This document shows, piece by piece, positions 1 through 5,980 of a DNA stretch of 10,672 nt (its first letter is position 1; each line of letters opens with the position of its first letter). The translations under genes and the position numbers were made by a program. Source of the stretch: CAIPVR01 sp049316905 (GTDB lineage: Bacteria > Actinomycetota > Acidimicrobiia > Acidimicrobiales > Microtrichaceae); assembly GCA_049316905.1 (NCBI GenBank), contig JBMOJH010000113.1:1-10672 (forward strand), read 5' to 3'. A model generated the notes under the pieces. The model searched no databases. It worked only from the letters and a program-made list of their open reading frames with translations, and was not told the DNA's origin.

Positions 1-312
1 GCCGCTGTGCTCGCCGATCTCCATCGCCGTGACGCCTCGCTCGATGAGTTGGGCGTGTGTCGCCTCGAGGTCGTCGGCCTGCAGGGCGATGGAGGGGGTC
101 GCGAGATCGAGGCCGTGCGGGTTGTCGGCCATCATCGCGAGCGGGACGAGTTCGAACGCGAACGGCTGATCGGCGAAGCCGACCTGGATCACGGAGAACT
201 CGCCGACCTCGGTCCGGTGCTTCTCCACCATCCCCACCTGCTCGACCCAGAAGCGGCGACAGGCCTCCGCGTCGGTGACGTAGAGGACGACGTAACGGAC
301 CTGTATCGACAT
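1..312 (-). CDS. VOC-family (glyoxalase/bleomycin-resistance fold) protein, C-terminus outside window
   Basis: The reading frame starts at the ATG at 312 and stays open to the window edge, so the first 104 residues are present and the 3' end is missing. It begins MSIQVRYVVLYVTDAEACRR and goes on to FWVEQVGM, the opening beta-strand and helix of a VOC domain (vicinal oxygen chelate; glyoxalase I, extradiol dioxygenase and bleomycin-resistance proteins). A later segment, FAFELVPL, ends in the strand that commonly carries a metal-binding glutamate, and SIALQADDLEATHAQLIERGV is the start of the second beta-alpha unit. An SD-like GAGAGGG lies 5 bases before the ATG. Substrate cannot be predicted: the family includes lyases, dioxygenases and binding proteins. 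It is the first gene of whatever lies to the left; 135 bases separate it from the next gene on the same strand. Confidence 0.85.
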   Translation of the reverse strand, partial: MSIQVRYVVLYVTDAEACRRFWVEQVGMVEKHRTEVGEFSVIQVGFADQPFAFELVPLAMMADNPHGLDLATPSIALQADDLEATHAQLIERGVTAMEIGEHSG

Positions 313-447
313 CTGATCCCTCTCGCTCGCGGACTGCTTCGGGATCCGATGTCTACAGGACCGATGCGCTGTCGGCTGAGCTGACCCGGAACGGGTGGCG
401 GGGTCGGTGGGCGAGTCCCGGTTGGCGTCGACGGGGATCCAGGTCGG

Positions 448-876
448 TCATCGGAGGGGGTCGTCCACCACAGCGAAGGTCTGCCACGTGGGTTGGGCGG
501 GGTCGTCGGTCAGGAGTTCGACGACGGTGCCGTCCTCGATCCGCGACACCCACAGCACCTCGAGGCGCGACGGGGGAGTGGCTGGTCCGGTGGCGAGCGC
601 GAGCACGCGGTGATGGGTGTTGACGAGCAGGAGGGGCCGGTCGTGGAGCCGGCACAGGTCGTCGCGGGCCAGAACGGCGGCGAGGCGTTCCGGATCCGCA
701 ACCGTGACGGTGCCGGCGGTGCCGTCGAGGTACCGGAGCTCGACGGCGCCACCGTCGGCGTCGACCAGGGTGGCGGGCCGGGCCGGGTGCTCCTCGTCGA
801 AACCGAGGGCGAGCTTCACCTGGAGGTGGTGCAGCCCACCGGGCGGCGCGACGTACAACTCGGGTCGGATGGTCAT
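448..876 (-). CDS. Hypothetical protein, 142 aa
   Basis: I do not recognise this family. The start is well supported: ATG at 876 is preceded by GAGGAGAA at SD distance, and codons are GC-ending as in neighbouring genes. The 142-residue product starts MTIRPELYVAPPGGLHHLQV. It is acidic, has no signal peptide or membrane segment, and alternates short hydrophobic strands (for example RPLLLVNTHHRVLALA and RLEVLWVSRIEDGTVVELL) with loops, suggesting a small beta-rich soluble domain. Its start codon overlaps the stop of a possible small upstream ORF as ATGA. The protein has no cysteine or histidine cluster that would suggest metal binding. No function is proposed. Confidence 0.7.
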   Translation of the reverse strand: MTIRPELYVAPPGGLHHLQVKLALGFDEEHPARPATLVDADGGAVELRYLDGTAGTVTVADPERLAAVLARDDLCRLHDRPLLLVNTHHRVLALATGPATPPSRLEVLWVSRIEDGTVVELLTDDPAQPTWQTFAVVDDPLR

Positions 877-1043
877 GGGTTCTCCTCATCGTGTCCGGCG
901 GGGGCACCTTCCCGGGTGGGGGTTGCCAGGCCGTCGTGGAGCCGGAACTCTCGGGCCTTCTGGATGAAGTCACCCCAACCGTACGCGCAGGCTGTGACAG
1001 TGGTCCGCCCCGGTTCGCAGGCGCGACGAGAAGCTGGTGACAT
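873..1043 (-). CDS. Possible small protein, 56 aa, coupled to the 142-aa gene
   Basis: A short frame starting with ATG at 1043 (MSPASRRACEPGRTTVTACA) and ending at 873, so that its TGA stop overlaps the ATG of the following gene as ATGA. GGAAGG lies 6 bases upstream of this ATG. A longer version from an upstream ATG at 1079 is possible but has no better ribosome site. The central part, YGWGDFIQKAREFRL, could form an amphipathic helix; the tail is polar. The N-terminal third is arginine- and threonine-rich low-complexity sequence that could be chance. The overlap and SD argue for a gene; the short length and lack of a recognised family argue for caution. Confidence 0.4.
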   Translation of the reverse strand: MSPASRRACEPGRTTVTACAYGWGDFIQKAREFRLHDGLATPTREGAPAGHDEENP

Positions 1044-1129
1044 CGGGACCTTCCGGCGCGAAGGTGGACCGAGGAGCATCGCCCGTCCCGATCACGGGGA
1101 GCGTGGTGCCGAACGAAGGGGGTAGCGCC

Positions 1130-1312
1130 ATGGGTCGAGTCGTCGCTGACTGCCGGGACTTCCCGAGTGAGAGCGGATGCACGCTCACTATCTCGGGTGA
1201 GGAGGACGAGGTGCTCGCCGCCGCCTCCCAACACGCGGTGGCCGTGCACCAGCACGAGGACGGCCCCGAGTTGCGAGCGGCGATCCGCTCGTCGCTCAAG
1301 CCGGAGGTCTGA
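1130..1312 (+). CDS. DUF1059 family small protein
   Basis: A 60-residue protein beginning MGRVVADCRDFPSESGCTL. It matches the DUF1059 pattern: a short N-terminal strand, a CRDF-type motif with a second cysteine about nine residues later (Cys8 and Cys17), an acidic EEDEV helix start, then AAASQHAVAVHQHEDGPELR with three histidines. The conserved cysteines and histidines have led to suggestions of metal binding, but the family has no established function. The start was chosen at ATG 1130 because GAAGGGGG lies 7 bases before it; the frame could be extended upstream to 1037 but that segment does not resemble the family. A strong inverted repeat begins at the base following the stop codon. Confidence 0.85.
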   Translation: MGRVVADCRDFPSESGCTLTISGEEDEVLAAASQHAVAVHQHEDGPELRAAIRSSLKPEV

Positions 1313-1334
1313 CCACCCGGTCACGACCGGGTGG
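1313..1334 (+). terminator. Perfect inverted repeat directly after the DUF1059 stop
   Basis: Arms CCACCCGGTC and GACCGGGTGG are exact reverse complements separated by two bases; as RNA, an 8-bp GC-rich stem with a 6-base loop would form. It begins one base after the TGA of the DUF1059 gene. There is no T-run, so it would be a U-tract-less terminator of the type common in high-GC actinobacteria, or a DNA-binding site for the following gene. Confidence 0.4.
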
Positions 1335-1380
1335 GGGAGTTCGGCCCGCACTTTCTCCGTCACCGCATTTCGGAGAGGGC

Positions 1381-1386
1381 TACGGT
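1381..1386 (+). promoter_or_regulatory. Possible -10 box for the 1442 gene
   Basis: TACGGT (fits TAnnnT) within GGCTACGGT, about 55 bases before the ATG at 1442. The same GCTACGGT octamer-like context is seen just before the ABC permease gene. No convincing -35 hexamer is visible at 16-18 bases, so support is weak. Confidence 0.25.
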
Positions 1387-1441
1387 CGAGGTGACGCCTC
1401 ACTTCGAGGAGGGGCCGTCACCCACCCGTGAGGGGAACACC

Positions 1442-1750
1442 ATGTACGTGTGCACGACATGGAAGGCCAGGCCGTTGTCGCCGGACCAGGCGCAGCGGAT
1501 GATGGAGGTCTGGGCCAAGACCGAGGCCAGGGAGGCGGAGAACCCGTCCAGTGAGCGAGTCTGCTGGTTCATCGCAGCAGACGGCTCGGGCGGGCTCACC
1601 GTGTCGAAGGTCGACGACCCGGGTGCCGCAGCTGCGTCGATGCTGGAGATCAGCTTGGCGCTCGGGGAGTTCATCGAGCTCGACTCGAACATCGTTCTCG
1701 ATCTGGATGACGCGATGCCCGCGATCAACGCGGGCATGGCCTACCAGTAG
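1442..1750 (+). CDS. Small DUF3303-like protein, 102 aa
   Basis: A 102-residue cytoplasmic protein starting MYVCTTWKARPLSPDQAQRM. The ATG at 1442 has GAGGGG at SD distance. The layout, an initial beta-strand ending in a W-x-x-RPL-S motif, a long helix (residues 15-33), a central strand pair (CWFIAADGSGGLTVSKVDD), a second helix and a final LDSNIVLDLDDAMPAI segment, resembles small ferredoxin-like alpha/beta proteins annotated as DUF3303 that are found alone in actinobacterial genomes. The family assignment is from remembered pattern only; no enzymatic residues stand out and no function is known. It follows the DUF1059 gene on the same strand after 129 bases that include a hairpin and a possible promoter, so it is probably transcribed separately. 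Confidence 0.65.
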   Translation: MYVCTTWKARPLSPDQAQRMMEVWAKTEAREAENPSSERVCWFIAADGSGGLTVSKVDDPGAAAASMLEISLALGEFIELDSNIVLDLDDAMPAINAGMAYQ

Positions 1751-1841
1751 GTAGCCGGAGTACCCGGGCCCGGCCGTCGACCCGTCGCACCGAGAGGTCG
1801 CGGCGGGCCGGCGCCGGGTCCGCACATCGGGCGGCAGGCGG

Positions 1842-1874
1842 CCCGGCCGCTCGCCCGGCCGCTCGCCCGGCCGG
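1842..1874. repeat. 12-bp direct repeat, about 2.75 copies
   Basis: The unit CCCGGCCGCTCG occurs exactly twice in tandem (1842-1853, 1854-1865) followed by CCCGGCCGG (1866-1874). It lies in the 151-base gap between two convergent genes (stops at 1750 and 1902). The rest of the gap is also GC-rich with palindromic stretches such as CCGGGCCCGG near 1763, so the region may serve as a bidirectional terminator. Confidence 0.7.
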
Positions 1875-1901
1875 TTGACCGTGCGCCGTCGCGAAGACGC
1901 A

Positions 1902-2756
1902 TCACCGGGCGTGGGGTCGCCGGGGGAGTCGATCGAGGCCGATGGCGGTGGACAAGCGGGTCATGACCGGGTGGGGCAGCTCGTCGACGAGTTCGTCCAG
2001 GTTGGACTGCATCCGGCCGAGCACCTGTTCGTAACAGCGTCGGACCACGTCGGGGTCGTCCGCCGCCTCCGGCCCCAGGTGGCTCCAGTCGATCGGGTCG
2101 CACACGCGGGCGGTGACCTTGGCGGGCAGCGGCCAGGTGGGCAGCTGCACCGGGGCGATCCCCCACGGTGGACCCACCACGATGGGCATCACGTTGATGC
2201 GGAACCGGTGGAAGCCGAGCCACCGGGCCAGGGCCTCGCCCCGGGTCAGCACGAAGATCACGTCGTGGCTGCCGTGGGCCACCAGCGGCACCACCGGGAC
2301 GCGGTGGCGGAGCGCGAGTCGCACGAAGCCGGTCCGTCCGTGCAGGTCCACCCGGTGGCGCTCGGTCCACGGCCGGTAGTCGTCCTCGTCGCCGCCGGGG
2401 TACACGATGATCGGGTGGCCGGCGTCGAGGAGCGCGTCGCCGTTGGCCTGGCTGGCCGGGACCGAACCGATGCGGCGGGCCAGCTCACCGATGCCCGGCA
2501 GGGAGAACGTGAAGTCGAACCCGAGCGAGTAGATGGGCGCCCGCGGGCCGCGCTCGTGCAGCCACGCCCGCTGGAACGCCCAGAAGTCGGGCATGTAGAC
2601 GCCGCCGGAGTGATTGCCGACCACCATGAAGGGGCCGTGGGCCGGGAGGCGGTCGAATCCGGTCACGACCGGGTCGAAGTACGCGAGCAGGCGGTCGAGT
2701 ACCGGTAGGAGCCGGCGCAGGAACTCGGGGTCCCGGGCGGCCGCCAGATCGGTCAC
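1902..2756 (-). CDS. Lysophospholipid/diacylglycerol acyltransferase-like protein (LPLAT superfamily)
   Basis: A 284-residue protein of the PlsC/DAGAT-like acyltransferase superfamily, which moves acyl chains from acyl-CoA or acyl-ACP to lysophospholipids or glycerides at the inner membrane face. Residues 43-52 read FMVVGNHSGG, the strand and catalytic NH of block I, followed by VYMPDFW. The acidic partner is at H+8 (Asp57) instead of the H+5 of the canonical HX4D motif, a form seen in a divergent subgroup. YPGGDEDDYRPW at 119-130 takes the place of the FPEG/YPGG block, and VPVVPLVAHGSHDVIF near 153-168 is the typical later strand leading to the C-terminal half. No signal peptide or clear transmembrane helix is visible; helix 12-27 may contact the membrane. 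Start is GTG 2756, overlapping the TGA of the preceding small gene as GTGA, so translation is likely coupled. Exact acceptor lipid is unknown. Confidence 0.85.
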   Translation of the reverse strand: MTDLAAARDPEFLRRLLPVLDRLLAYFDPVVTGFDRLPAHGPFMVVGNHSGGVYMPDFWAFQRAWLHERGPRAPIYSLGFDFTFSLPGIGELARRIGSVPASQANGDALLDAGHPIIVYPGGDEDDYRPWTERHRVDLHGRTGFVRLALRHRVPVVPLVAHGSHDVIFVLTRGEALARWLGFHRFRINVMPIVVGPPWGIAPVQLPTWPLPAKVTARVCDPIDWSHLGPEAADDPDVVRRCYEQVLGRMQSNLDELVDELPHPVMTRLSTAIGLDRLPRRPHAR

Positions 2757-3043
2757 ACCGTTTCCGACGTGCCCTTCTTCTCGAGCTCCGCGAGCGCCTT
2801 CTCGGTGACGTCGACGATGTTGAGCGCCAGTTGGTTCGACGCCCCCACGAGCTGCTCGGTCATCTTGAACGCGGCGTCGATGATGCGTCGACGCGGCCCG
2901 TCCTCGCCGACGGCGGGGAAGGCGCCGTCGACGGTGTCGACGAACTCGCGCACCGCCTCGATGGCGCGGTCCTCGTTCTTCTCCAGGTTCTCGATGAACC
3001 GCTTGGCGGTATCCGGTGTGTCGTTGTCGGTGGTCTCCGCCAT
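2753..3043 (-). CDS. Small helical protein, 96 aa, coupled to the acyltransferase
   Basis: No family was recognised with certainty. ATG at 3043 (MAETTDNDTPDTAKRFIENL) has GAGGAG seven bases upstream; a GTG two codons earlier would sit too close to that SD. After an acidic, disordered-looking start, residues 13-43 and 52-90 are predicted to be two long amphipathic helices (for example IIDAAFKMTEQLVGASNQLA) with regular hydrophobic spacing and no membrane-spanning stretch or cysteine. Size and character resemble phasin-like or lipid-surface proteins, but that is an inference supported mainly by its partner: the stop codon overlaps the GTG start of the acyltransferase gene by four bases. The upstream gap of 118 bases contains an 11-bp palindrome. 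Confidence 0.75.
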   Translation of the reverse strand: MAETTDNDTPDTAKRFIENLEKNEDRAIEAVREFVDTVDGAFPAVGEDGPRRRIIDAAFKMTEQLVGASNQLALNIVDVTEKALAELEKKGTSETV

Positions 3044-3074
3044 GTGCACGCTCCTCGGTCAGTACGGTGCCGGC

Positions 3075-3085
3075 GCAATCATTGC
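3075..3085. promoter_or_regulatory. 11-bp palindrome upstream of the 96-aa gene
   Basis: GCAATCATTGC, two exact 5-bp arms around one central base, lies 32 bases before the ATG at 3043 in an AT-richer patch of the intergenic gap. It could be an operator or part of the promoter region; no clear -35/-10 pair could be fixed. Confidence 0.25.
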
Positions 3086-3161
3086 AGGAGAAAAGGAACC
3101 GTGCACGTGGGACCGGTGGTCGATGCCGGGCGCCACCTTCCCTCCCTGTCGCACCGTGACG

Positions 3162-4778
3162 TCAGGGCGCCGGGTTCGGCGGTGCGAACGGGCAGGTCGC
3201 GTCCAGTGGCGGCGACGTGCCGGTGATCAGGGCTCCGGCGATGGCGTCGTCCATGCAGGGGGACTGGCTGAGGCCGAATGTCCCGTGGATGCCGCCGACG
3301 ATCGTGATCGGCCGCATGGTGGGGTAGGTGCGGGCCATGTTGACCGCCCACTGGTAGGGCGTCTCGCCGTCGCGGGTGGAGTTGGCGATCATGCCCGGTA
3401 TCGGCGGCCCGAACGTCCTCGGTCGAGGGATCGGCGTGGGATCTGCGTCGTCGTAGCCGTTGCAGGTGGTGAGGTAGTCCACGCCGAGCGACCCGCCGTA
3501 GATGGGTGCTTCCCGGGTGATCTGCGCCAGCAGCTGCTGCTGACGGTCGTTGGAGAGTCGGTCCGAGAAGTCCTGGCACACCACGGCCGACCAGAGGCTT
3601 CCGGCGGTGCCGGTGCGGGGGCTGCGCAGGTTCGGATCGGTCAGCGCGGAGAGGGCGGCGGCCTTCTCGGCCTCGGTGCCGAACAGGGCGTTCCACGACT
3701 GGGTCACGGCCTGCGCGGCCTGGGCCCAGCTCTGGTCGCCCGTGATCGGGAAGAAGTCGACCCCGTCGTTCAGGACGTCGAGCACGTCCCAGCGGGTGTA
3801 GCGGGAGCCGTCGGGTAGCTCGATGGTGCGCCCGTCGAGCTCGGCCATCACCTGGTCGAACTTCTCGCGTAGCCCGTTGGCCTGGAGGAAGAAGCCGATC
3901 GAATGGTCCGGCGCGCCGGACCCGGCTGCCGCGATGCCGGCGAGGGTGGTCTGTGGGTCCATGTTGCCGTCGAAGACCATCGCTCTGACCCGGTCCGGGA
4001 AGAGCTGCGCGTAGGTCGAGCCGAGCAGGGTGCCGTACGAGATGCCCCAGTAGGTGATCTTCTCGTCACCGACCGCAGCCCGGAGGGCGTCGAGGTCGTG
4101 GGCGCCGTCGACGGTGCCGCCGTGTTCGATCAGCGTCGTGTTCGCGGCCCAGCACCTGGCGTTGGCGCGGGCGACCTGCTTCTGGCGCGCGGCGAGCACC
4201 TCCTTCCAGTCGACCGCGCCGGTCTCGGGTCGCGTCGGCTTGGGGATGTTGCAGCCCCGCCCCTTGAGCGCAGGGGTCGACGCACCGATGCCGCGGGGGT
4301 CGTAGGTGACGAAGTCGAACCGTGCACGGACGGCCTCCGGGAGGAGGTACACGATCTCGGACAGTCCCAGCCCCGACTGCCCGGGCCCGCCGGGGTTCAG
4401 GAACAACGTCCCGATCCGCTGGTCCGGGGAACCGGTGGCGGGCGCCTTGATCACCGCGAGGGTGACCTCGGCGCCTTTCGGGCGGTCGCGGTCGAGCGGC
4501 CGGGTGAAGGGCGCGCACTGGAACCCGTCGAGGGTCGCGCCGTCGGTCTTCTTCCACCCGTCGAAGGCCGGGTCGCTGCAGGGCGTCCAGTCGAGGGTGC
4601 CCGTCGGTGCCGGCTCCGTCGTCGTGGTCGATGGGGCCGACGCCGTCGCTCCCGGCCGTCGAGTGGCGCCGGCGGTTGCTCCCGTTGCGGCGATCGCCAC
4701 CACCGACCCGGCAAGGGCGATGCCGAGCACCGCCCGAACCGACCAACCGTGGGTGCGCCGTCCGGATCGCTGCAGCAT
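3162..4778 (-). CDS. Secreted alpha/beta hydrolase, tripeptidyl aminopeptidase type
   Basis: A 538-residue exported serine hydrolase of the actinobacterial tripeptidyl-aminopeptidase/SlpD-SlpE type (peptidase family S33), which typically removes N-terminal peptides from extracellular substrates, though some members act on esters. ATG 4778 has a strong GGGAGGAG. Residues 1-38 form a signal peptide (basic start, hydrophobic 15-33, small residues GATAGA), then a Thr/Pro-rich linker to about 60. NPGGPGQSG at 128-136 is the oxyanion-hole loop, and GISYGT carries the nucleophile Ser247. The C-terminal catalytic unit has the acid in NSTRDGETP (Asp470) and the base in GGIHGTF (His498), so the triad is complete. 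Paired cysteines (67/88, 508/529 and others) fit disulfides outside the cell. It sits between the ATP10-like gene (80 bases upstream) and the small helical gene, all on the minus strand. Confidence 0.9.
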   Translation of the reverse strand: MLQRSGRRTHGWSVRAVLGIALAGSVVAIAATGATAGATRRPGATASAPSTTTTEPAPTGTLDWTPCSDPAFDGWKKTDGATLDGFQCAPFTRPLDRDRPKGAEVTLAVIKAPATGSPDQRIGTLFLNPGGPGQSGLGLSEIVYLLPEAVRARFDFVTYDPRGIGASTPALKGRGCNIPKPTRPETGAVDWKEVLAARQKQVARANARCWAANTTLIEHGGTVDGAHDLDALRAAVGDEKITYWGISYGTLLGSTYAQLFPDRVRAMVFDGNMDPQTTLAGIAAAGSGAPDHSIGFFLQANGLREKFDQVMAELDGRTIELPDGSRYTRWDVLDVLNDGVDFFPITGDQSWAQAAQAVTQSWNALFGTEAEKAAALSALTDPNLRSPRTGTAGSLWSAVVCQDFSDRLSNDRQQQLLAQITREAPIYGGSLGVDYLTTCNGYDDADPTPIPRPRTFGPPIPGMIANSTRDGETPYQWAVNMARTYPTMRPITIVGGIHGTFGLSQSPCMDDAIAGALITGTSPPLDATCPFAPPNPAP

Positions 4779-4858
4779 GGGATCTCCTCCCGGAGTGACT
4801 CCCCACGCCCATCGGCCGGTGACCCGTCGATTCGAGCTTTCGGGCGCGGACCGGTCAG

Positions 4859-5332
4859 CTACGTGTGGCGCCGCGACTCCCGGAGCGCGGTTCCGAGGCT
4901 CGTCGCCGCAGCGGGGTCGAAGCCGCCCGTGCCGTGCCAGCGCACCGCGCCGCCCCGCTCGACCAGGAAGGTCGAGATCGTGGAGGTGTCCTGGATGCCG
5001 AGGGGCCGGGTCATCCGGTTGACGTCGCCGTAGACGGTCAACGTCCGCCGGAGGATGACCGGGTCGCGGATGGAGGTGGCCATGGCGCCGTCGATGAAGT
5101 TGCGCGCCGGGGCCCAGATCCGTCCGATCGTCGGGATCTCGTAGAAGCGGAGCCCGGGATCGGCCCCGGCCTGCTCCTCCAGCCACGGGACCCACGAGTC
5201 CACGAGGCCCTGGTGGTTCTGGCGGAACGCGACGATCACCACGTTGCGCTCACCGGTGAACGCGTCGGGCAACGTCACCCCGAGCCCCTCCAGGTTCCGG
5301 GCCTCGAGCACCGGGAACGTCACGTCGTCCAC
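4859..5332 (-). CDS. Thioredoxin-fold protein without CxxC, ATP10-like
   Basis: A 157-residue protein whose layout is thioredoxin-like: RNVVIVAFRQNHQGLVDSWV (residues about 29-48) is the central strand followed by the helix that in redox proteins carries the cysteines. Here there is no cysteine in the whole sequence, so thiol chemistry is excluded. The pattern FR then SW, an IW-PARNFIDG segment, and the late strands STFLVERGGAVRWHGTGGFD resemble the ATP10 family (mitochondrial F1Fo ATP synthase assembly factor and bacterial relatives of unknown role) better than peroxiredoxins; this assignment is tentative. No signal peptide. Start is GTG 5332; there is no SD, but TACCCT sits 7 bases upstream as for a leaderless mRNA. 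It lies 53 bases downstream of arr on the same strand. Confidence 0.65.
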   Translation of the reverse strand: MDDVTFPVLEARNLEGLGVTLPDAFTGERNVVIVAFRQNHQGLVDSWVPWLEEQAGADPGLRFYEIPTIGRIWAPARNFIDGAMATSIRDPVILRRTLTVYGDVNRMTRPLGIQDTSTISTFLVERGGAVRWHGTGGFDPAAATSLGTALRESRRHT

Positions 5333-5339
5333 GCGGACG

Positions 5340-5345
5340 AGGGTA
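5340..5345 (-). promoter_or_regulatory. Possible -10 box for a leaderless transcript of the ATP10-like gene
   Basis: On the minus strand TACCCT (TAnnnT) ends 7 bases before GTG 5332, the distance at which transcription would begin at or next to the start codon. No clear -35 is visible. The gene could also be read through from arr, whose stop is 53 bases away. Confidence 0.35.
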
Positions 5346-5385
5346 GGCCGGTCCTCCGGCCGGGCTCCGTTCGGGGGTGTCCCCG

Positions 5386-5895
5386 TCAGTCGTCGATGAC
5401 GTCGAGGCCCTGCTCGCGGAGGCGGGCGAGGTTGTCGAGCATCGCCTGCAGCACCTCCGGTTCGTGGCCCTCCCAGTCGTCGACCTCGGCCACGACCCGC
5501 ACCGCGTCGCGGGTCCGGTAGGAGCGGGTGACGTTGCCGGGGAACTTCTTGTCCGTGACGTTGGGGTCGTCCTCGAACGGCCCGGTCGGCTCGACCACGT
5601 ACACGTGGCCGCTGGCGCCATCGGCGGTCGCGTCGTCGGCCAGCGCCACGGCCAGTTCGGCGGCCCAGACCGCGGGTTCGATCAGCGCGGCGAAGTAGAC
5701 GTGGTTGGCCACGCGACCGTCGTGGTAGTTCGACGCCTGACCGGGGACCAGCAGGTCGCCGATGCCGAGGGCCACCCTCGTGCCGTGGAAGAACGGGCCC
5801 TCCACATGAGCGCAGTGCTCGAAGGTCACCGGCACGTGTTCGCGGCCGCTCGACTCGGCGATCGATTCGGCGATGGTCATCCGGTGGTCGGCCAC
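5386..5895 (-). CDS. arr: NAD(+)-rifampin ADP-ribosyltransferase (Arr)
   Basis: The product, about 169 residues, transfers ADP-ribose from NAD+ to a hydroxyl of the ansa bridge of rifamycins, inactivating them in the cytoplasm. The Arr fold is recognisable along its length: GPFFHGT (His37), SNYHDGRVANHVYFAAL (Tyr67), GHVYVVEPTGPFEDDPNVTD followed by KKFPGN and TRSYR. His, Tyr and an Asp of the EDDPNVTD loop correspond to the catalytic residues known for mycobacterial Arr. The protein carries about 20 extra N-terminal residues compared with the roughly 140-aa mycobacterial enzyme. Start is uncertain: GTG 5895 is chosen because GGAG lies 8 bases upstream; ATG 5880 and ATG 5928 are alternatives without SD. 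It is divergent from an ABC exporter, with a 14-bp palindrome between. Arr homologues are common on environmental actinobacterial chromosomes, so its presence alone does not mean recent acquisition. Confidence 0.93.
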   Translation of the reverse strand: MADHRMTIAESIAESSGREHVPVTFEHCAHVEGPFFHGTRVALGIGDLLVPGQASNYHDGRVANHVYFAALIEPAVWAAELAVALADDATADGASGHVYVVEPTGPFEDDPNVTDKKFPGNVTRSYRTRDAVRVVAEVDDWEGHEPEVLQAMLDNLARLREQGLDVIDD

Positions 5896-5945
5896 AGTTG
5901 TTGCTCCGTTCCCTTCGGGGCCGGCCATGGAGGGATGCGACGCCT

Positions 5946-5959
5946 GTTGCGTACGCAAC
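5946..5959. promoter_or_regulatory. 14-bp perfect palindrome, candidate operator in the arr/ABC divergent gap
   Basis: GTTGCGTACGCAAC is its own reverse complement. It lies in the 85-base gap between the arr start (5895) and the permease start (5981). TTGCGT within it would be the -35 of the permease promoter, so a dimeric repressor bound here would block that promoter and lie beside the arr promoter. No regulator gene is present in the window. Confidence 0.5.
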
Positions 5960-5973
5960 GCTGTCGCTACGGT
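5947..5973 (+). promoter_or_regulatory. Likely promoter of the ABC exporter genes
   Basis: TTGCGT (5947-5952) as -35, a 15-base spacer, and TACGGT (5968-5973) as -10. Seven bases separate the -10 from the GTG at 5981, which would give a leaderless mRNA. The spacer is shorter than the usual 16-18, and the -35 overlaps the palindrome. Confidence 0.45.
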
Positions 5974-5980
5974 GGGCCCG

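Noticed and set aside
353..1402. 349-residue minus-strand open frame
   Set aside because: It crosses several better-supported genes and intergenic hairpins and translates to Arg/His/Pro-rich sequence without a domain.
3157..3164. TGACGTCA palindrome at the end of the peptidase gene
   Set aside because: An 8-mer overlapping a stop codon is expected by chance and is not in a promoter position.
4779..5195. Upstream extension of the peptidase frame to a 677-residue protein
   Set aside because: It overlaps the ATP10-like gene, has low-complexity composition, and would place the clear signal peptide and strong SD in the middle of the protein.
5896..5980. Match to the rifamycin-associated inverted repeat described upstream of other rifamycin-inactivation genes
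   Set aside because: Only the TTGC and GCAA half-sites resemble it; the centre spacing and G/C-rich outer arms as I remember them are absent, so I call it only a generic palindrome.
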